Shown here piece after piece: positions 61,132 through 64,000 of a stretch of DNA of 64,000 nt; position 1 is the stretch's first letter; every line of letters starts with the position of its first letter. The stretch covers positions 62,001-126,000 of the forward strand of contig NZ_JPRF03000001.1 of assembly GCF_001188955.3 (NCBI RefSeq), read 5' to 3'. The position numbers and the translations under genes are program-made. The notes below the pieces were generated by a model. The model had not been told where the DNA came from. It made no database searches and was given only the letters and a program-made list of their open reading frames with translations. The stretch is from Kitasatospora aureofaciens. Lineage in GTDB: Bacteria; Actinomycetota; Actinomycetes; Streptomycetales; Streptomycetaceae.

Positions 61132-61960
61132 ATGCACGTGATCGCCACCGCCGGGCACGTGGACCCCGGGAAGTCGGCCCCGGTACGGGCGCTCACCGGA
61201 ATGGAGCCGGACCGGCGGCCGAGGAGCGGCGCCGGGGGATGACGATCGACCTCGGCTTCGTCTGGACCGCGCTCCCCGGCGCCGGGGACGTCGCCTTCGT
61301 CGACGTCCCCGGCCACGAGCGGCTGGTGACCACCATGCTGGCCGGCGTCGGGCCCGTCCCCGCCGTGCTGTTCGTGGTGGCGGCGGACCAGGGCTGGCAG
61401 GCGCAGTCGGAGGAGCACCTCGCCGTGCTCGACGCGCTGCGGGTGCGCCACGGCGTGCTCGCCGTCACCCGCAGCGACCTGGCCGACCCGGCCCCGACCC
61501 GGGAGGAGACGCTCGCCCGGCTGGCGCGCAGCTCGCTGGGCCGGGTGGAGGCCGTGGCCGTCAGCTCGGTGACCGGCGTGGGGCTGCCGGAGCTGCGCGA
61601 GGCCCTGGTCCGGCTGACCGCCCGGCTGCCCGCCCCCGACCAGGCCGCGGACGGACCGGCCTCCGCACATCCGGCCGACGGCGAGCAGGCGGTCGCCGAC
61701 GGCGATCGACCCGGCCGCGAGCGTGCCGGTGACGACGGTGCCGTGGCCCCGGACGGTGAACGGTGAAGAACCCGACCCTCGGCGGCTGCTCCGGTCGCTG
61801 CGCCACAGCCGCTCTCCTTCCGTGGAGGGAAGCGGACCCGCCGCCCCACCTCCCACCCAACCGCTCCGGACCCGTCCCCGCGACCCGGGTCGCGGGGACG
61901 GGTCCGGCCGGGTCCCGGTTGCTGGAACCGGGGATGGTCGAGCCGGCCGCCGTGCTCACC
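61132..61960 (+). pseudogene. selB: Decayed and rearranged selenocysteine elongation factor
   Basis: The N-terminal GTPase is recognisable: MHVIATAGHVDPGKSAPVRA, a frame change near 61215 (one base missing in the DRWAEERRRG region), then GMTIDLGFVWTALPGAGDVA, DVPGHERLVTTMLAGVG and AVTRSDLADP. The P-loop expected as GHVDHGKSTL reads GHVDPGKSAP. After LTARLPAPDQ (about 61640) the plus-strand homology ends. The next SelB segment (FTVRGHGTVVTGTLAAGSIA) is instead on the minus strand at 61675-61815, i.e. inverted. Most of domains II-IV are missing. It cannot deliver Sec-tRNA. Confidence 0.85.
61866..61907. repeat. 42-bp perfect palindrome in the selB remnant
   Basis: Arms of 21 bp (starting CCGGACCCGTCCCCGCG) are exactly complementary with no loop, centred at 61886/61887. 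It lies just outside the inverted selB segment and is probably the fold-back or template-switch junction that created the inversion. It could also act as a terminator. Confidence 0.85.
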
Positions 61961-62054
61961 GCCGTCGACCGGCACCTGGACGGGCTGTTCGCGGGGGAGG
62001 GCGGGGCGGACGGCCCGTGACGGCGTGGCAGGCTGGGCGGGTACCGCCCGGTGC

Positions 62055-62118
62055 GACGCCGGACCCGCAGGACGCCGCACCCGCACGACGCCGCACCCGC
62101 ACGACGCCGCACCCGTAA
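62055..62118. repeat. 16-bp tandem repeat, four units
   Basis: Units at 62055, 62071, 62087 and 62103. The second and third are identical (GACGCCGCACCCGCAC) and the outer two carry a few changes. The array ends 15 bp before the start codon of the LLM oxidoreductase, adjoining its AGGAG. Confidence 0.85.
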
Positions 62119-62132
62119 CCAGGAGCACCCGC

Positions 62133-63179
62133 ATGGACCGACCCGCCGCCCTCCGCCTCGACGCCAACGCCTCCGGGCATCCGGCGGGCATCCTCGACGC
62201 CGCCGAGCAGGCCGAACGCCGGGGCATGGACCGGCTGGTGGTCGCCGAGACCGCGTACGACCCGTTCCTCCAACTCGCCCGGGCCGCCGACCGCACCGAG
62301 TCGATCGAGCTGGCCACCGGCATCGCGGTGGCCTTCGCCCGTACCCCGATGACCCTGGCCTACCAGGCCTGGGGGTTGCACGCGGCCTCCGGCGGTCGGG
62401 CCGTCATCGGGCTGGGCTCGCAGGTCAAGCCGCACATCGAGAAGCGCTTCGGGATGCCCTGGGACCGCCCGGCCGCCCGGATGCGCGAGTACGTGCACGC
62501 GGTGCGGGCGATCTGGCACAGCTGGCAGACCGGTGAACGGCTGCGCTTCCGGGGCGAGTTCTACACCCACACGGTGATGACGCCGGTCTTCTCGCCCGAC
62601 CCGGTCCCGGCCGGGGTGCCCCGGATCCTGCTGGCGGGTGTCGGTCCGCTGATGACCCGCACCGCCGGGGCGGTGGCCGACGGCTTCCTCGCCCATCCGT
62701 TCTCCTCCACCGCCTACCTGGCCGAGCAGGTGCTGCCCGGGCTGACGGAGGCACGGCGGCAGGCGGAGGCCGAGGGGGCCGGGTGGACCGGGCGGCCGTT
62801 CGAGACCGTCGGCAACGTGCTCACCGCCGTCGGCCGCACCGAGGAGGAACTGGCGGCCAACCGGGCCGGGGTGCGGGAACGGCTCGCGTTCTACGCCTCC
62901 ACCCCGGCCTACCGGCCGGTGCTGGCGCAGCACGGGTGGGAGGACCTGCAGGAGGAACTGCACACCCACTCGGTGCGCGGGCGCTGGGCGGAGATGACGG
63001 CGCTGATCTCCGACGAGGTGTTCGACGCCTTCGCGGTGTCCGGCACGGTCGAGGAGGCCGCGCGGGAGATCCACCGCCGGTACGCGGGGCTGGTCACCCG
63101 GCTGTCCGTCCACCTGCCCGAGGACGCGGACCAGGTGCTCGGCCTGGACGTGCTGGCGGCGGTGCGCGCACTGGGCTGA
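62133..63179 (+). CDS. LLM-class F420-dependent oxidoreductase (TIGR03617-like)
   Basis: A 348-aa luciferase-like TIM barrel. ATG 62133 follows AGGAG at 62121. Motifs include AEQAERRGMDRLVVAETAYD, LATGIAVAFARTPMTLAYQA, GGRAVIGLGSQVKPHIEKRF and FRGEFYTHTVMTPVFSPDPV, typical of actinobacterial F420 oxidoreductases. They use reduced F420 for hydride transfer to varied substrates. The tandem repeat directly upstream is unusual for a leader region. The substrate is unknown. Confidence 0.9.
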   Translation: MDRPAALRLDANASGHPAGILDAAEQAERRGMDRLVVAETAYDPFLQLARAADRTESIELATGIAVAFARTPMTLAYQAWGLHAASGGRAVIGLGSQVKPHIEKRFGMPWDRPAARMREYVHAVRAIWHSWQTGERLRFRGEFYTHTVMTPVFSPDPVPAGVPRILLAGVGPLMTRTAGAVADGFLAHPFSSTAYLAEQVLPGLTEARRQAEAEGAGWTGRPFETVGNVLTAVGRTEEELAANRAGVRERLAFYASTPAYRPVLAQHGWEDLQEELHTHSVRGRWAEMTALISDEVFDAFAVSGTVEEAAREIHRRYAGLVTRLSVHLPEDADQVLGLDVLAAVRALG

Positions 63180-63442
63180 AGCGGTCCGGCAGCCGCCACG
63201 GATCAGTTCCGATCGGTCAGGACACGGTCAAGACCGGGCACATTCGGGCAAGCGGTTCGCGGTGGCCCGCCCGGGCGGCAGGATCGCGCTGAGCAGGGCG
63301 GGCGTACGACCGGACCGGCCGACCCGCCCGGCACCGCCGCCCCCGGCCACGGCAGCCGGGCCGAGGCCCGCCCCCGGACGGGTGAACGGCGTCCGGCGGC
63401 CCTCTCCTCGCCCTCCTCTTCCCCCTCGTCCTCGGAGCGCTC

Positions 63443-64000
63443 ATGACCGGCCTGCCGCTGCCGCCCGTACCGGAGCCGTACCACCTGCCCTTCCACTACG
63501 GCGCGCTGCACACCATCGGCGTCGACTACCTGGTGGAACCCGAGCGGGCCCGCCGGCTGCTCGCCAAGCGCCACCCCGGGCTGAGCGTCGCCGCCTTCGA
63601 CGGCGGGGCCTGCGTGTCACTCAACTACCAGCTGTACTTCGCCCAGTACCCGAACGGCGGCGGCATCACCCAGGAGTTGGAGATCAACCTGATCGCCCAC
63701 CCGGTGTTCGCCGAGGACCGCATCCCGGCGGTCAACTACGGTCAGTACGCCCGGGGTTACGACCAGTCCAAGCTGCTCGGCAGCGCCCGGCTGCACGTGC
63801 TCTGCGACAACCCGCTCGCCATCGACGCCGGGCGCCGACTGTACGCCGAGCCCAAGCACCCCGGCTGGTTCGAGACCACCGTGCCCTCGCTCAACGCACC
63901 CGCCGTGCGCGAACGGTGGGCCGTCTCCTGCCGCCGGGCCGTCCTGGGAACGGAGGGGCTGCGCCGGCACCAGGAGGAGGTCATCGCGCTGGACGTCGAC
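63443..64000 (+). CDS. Unidentified protein, 3'-truncated at the window edge
   Basis: A frame open from ATG 63443 (GGAG at 63434) to the end of the window, at least 186 codons with strong GC3 bias. It begins TGLPLPPVPEPYHLPFHYGA and contains LNYQLYFAQYPNGGGITQEL, a beta-rich stretch, and LYAEPKHPGWFETTVPSLNA. It has no signal peptide. The pattern loosely recalls acetoacetate-decarboxylase-like beta proteins, but the catalytic lysine could not be placed with confidence, so no function is claimed. Confidence 0.7.
   Translation, partial: MTGLPLPPVPEPYHLPFHYGALHTIGVDYLVEPERARRLLAKRHPGLSVAAFDGGACVSLNYQLYFAQYPNGGGITQELEINLIAHPVFAEDRIPAVNYGQYARGYDQSKLLGSARLHVLCDNPLAIDAGRRLYAEPKHPGWFETTVPSLNAPAVRERWAVSCRRAVLGTEGLRRHQEEVIALDVD

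Noticed and set aside
63203..63574. Minus-strand 123-codon frame at the right edge
   Set aside because: Antisense to the gene starting at 63443, which has better codon bias and an RBS.

Overview
The window is very GC-rich chromosomal DNA with a strong G/C third-codon bias, frequent GTG and TTG starts, ATGA/GTGA overlaps between co-transcribed genes, and a mycothiol S-conjugate amidase gene. Together these point to an actinomycete, most likely Streptomycetaceae (Streptomyces or Kitasatospora type). No phage, plasmid, IS element, CRISPR array, rRNA or tRNA was seen.

Layout. 1-7.8 kb: end of an efeUOB-type iron uptake locus (efeO, efeB), a 2H phosphoesterase (thpR), a two-component system, an orphan gltD and a secreted HNH protein. 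8.1-12.0 kb: two translationally coupled genes of unknown function (902 and 402 aa). 12.1-25 kb: secreted beta-propeller protein, YcxB-like protein, remnants of a TetR/MFS pair, isochorismatase-fold hydrolase, murQ, a DUF6445-type oxygenase, a decayed ABC-2 permease, an intact TetR/MFS pair, mca, a YdcF-type membrane protein, proline iminopeptidase and a DHA2 exporter remnant. 25-34 kb, all minus strand: an olsB/plsC-type pair (ornithine lipid), a serine hydrolase, an M1 metallopeptidase and a 1310-aa Pls/PosA-type single-module poly(amino acid) synthetase coupled to that peptidase. 34-41 kb: a FAD monooxygenase with divergent TetR, a frameshifted TetR, a secreted tripeptidyl aminopeptidase and a BBE-type flavin oxidase. 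41-49.5 kb: two FtsX-like permeases and two ATPases, one carrying an AbrB-like tail. 49.6-57.4 kb: a shattered acyl-CoA ligase, small enzymes, a type II thioesterase, a clavulanate-type ornithine acetyltransferase and a styrene-monooxygenase-like flavoprotein. 57.5-64 kb: archease-rtcB RNA repair, a decayed selA-selB selenocysteine locus with an inverted segment and a 42-bp perfect palindrome, an F420-type LLM oxidoreductase, and the start of an unidentified gene.

The most novel-looking items are the uncharacterised two-gene operon at 8.1-12.0 kb, the synthetase/peptidase cassette with two phased palindromic operators upstream, the visibly decaying selenocysteine machinery, and a small gene interrupted in frame by TGA. 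Broken genes are unusually frequent (about ten). Several carry substitutions, deletions or rearrangements in conserved sites, which favours real decay, but single-nucleotide frameshifts could be assembly errors. All functions are read from sequence motifs only; no database search was run.
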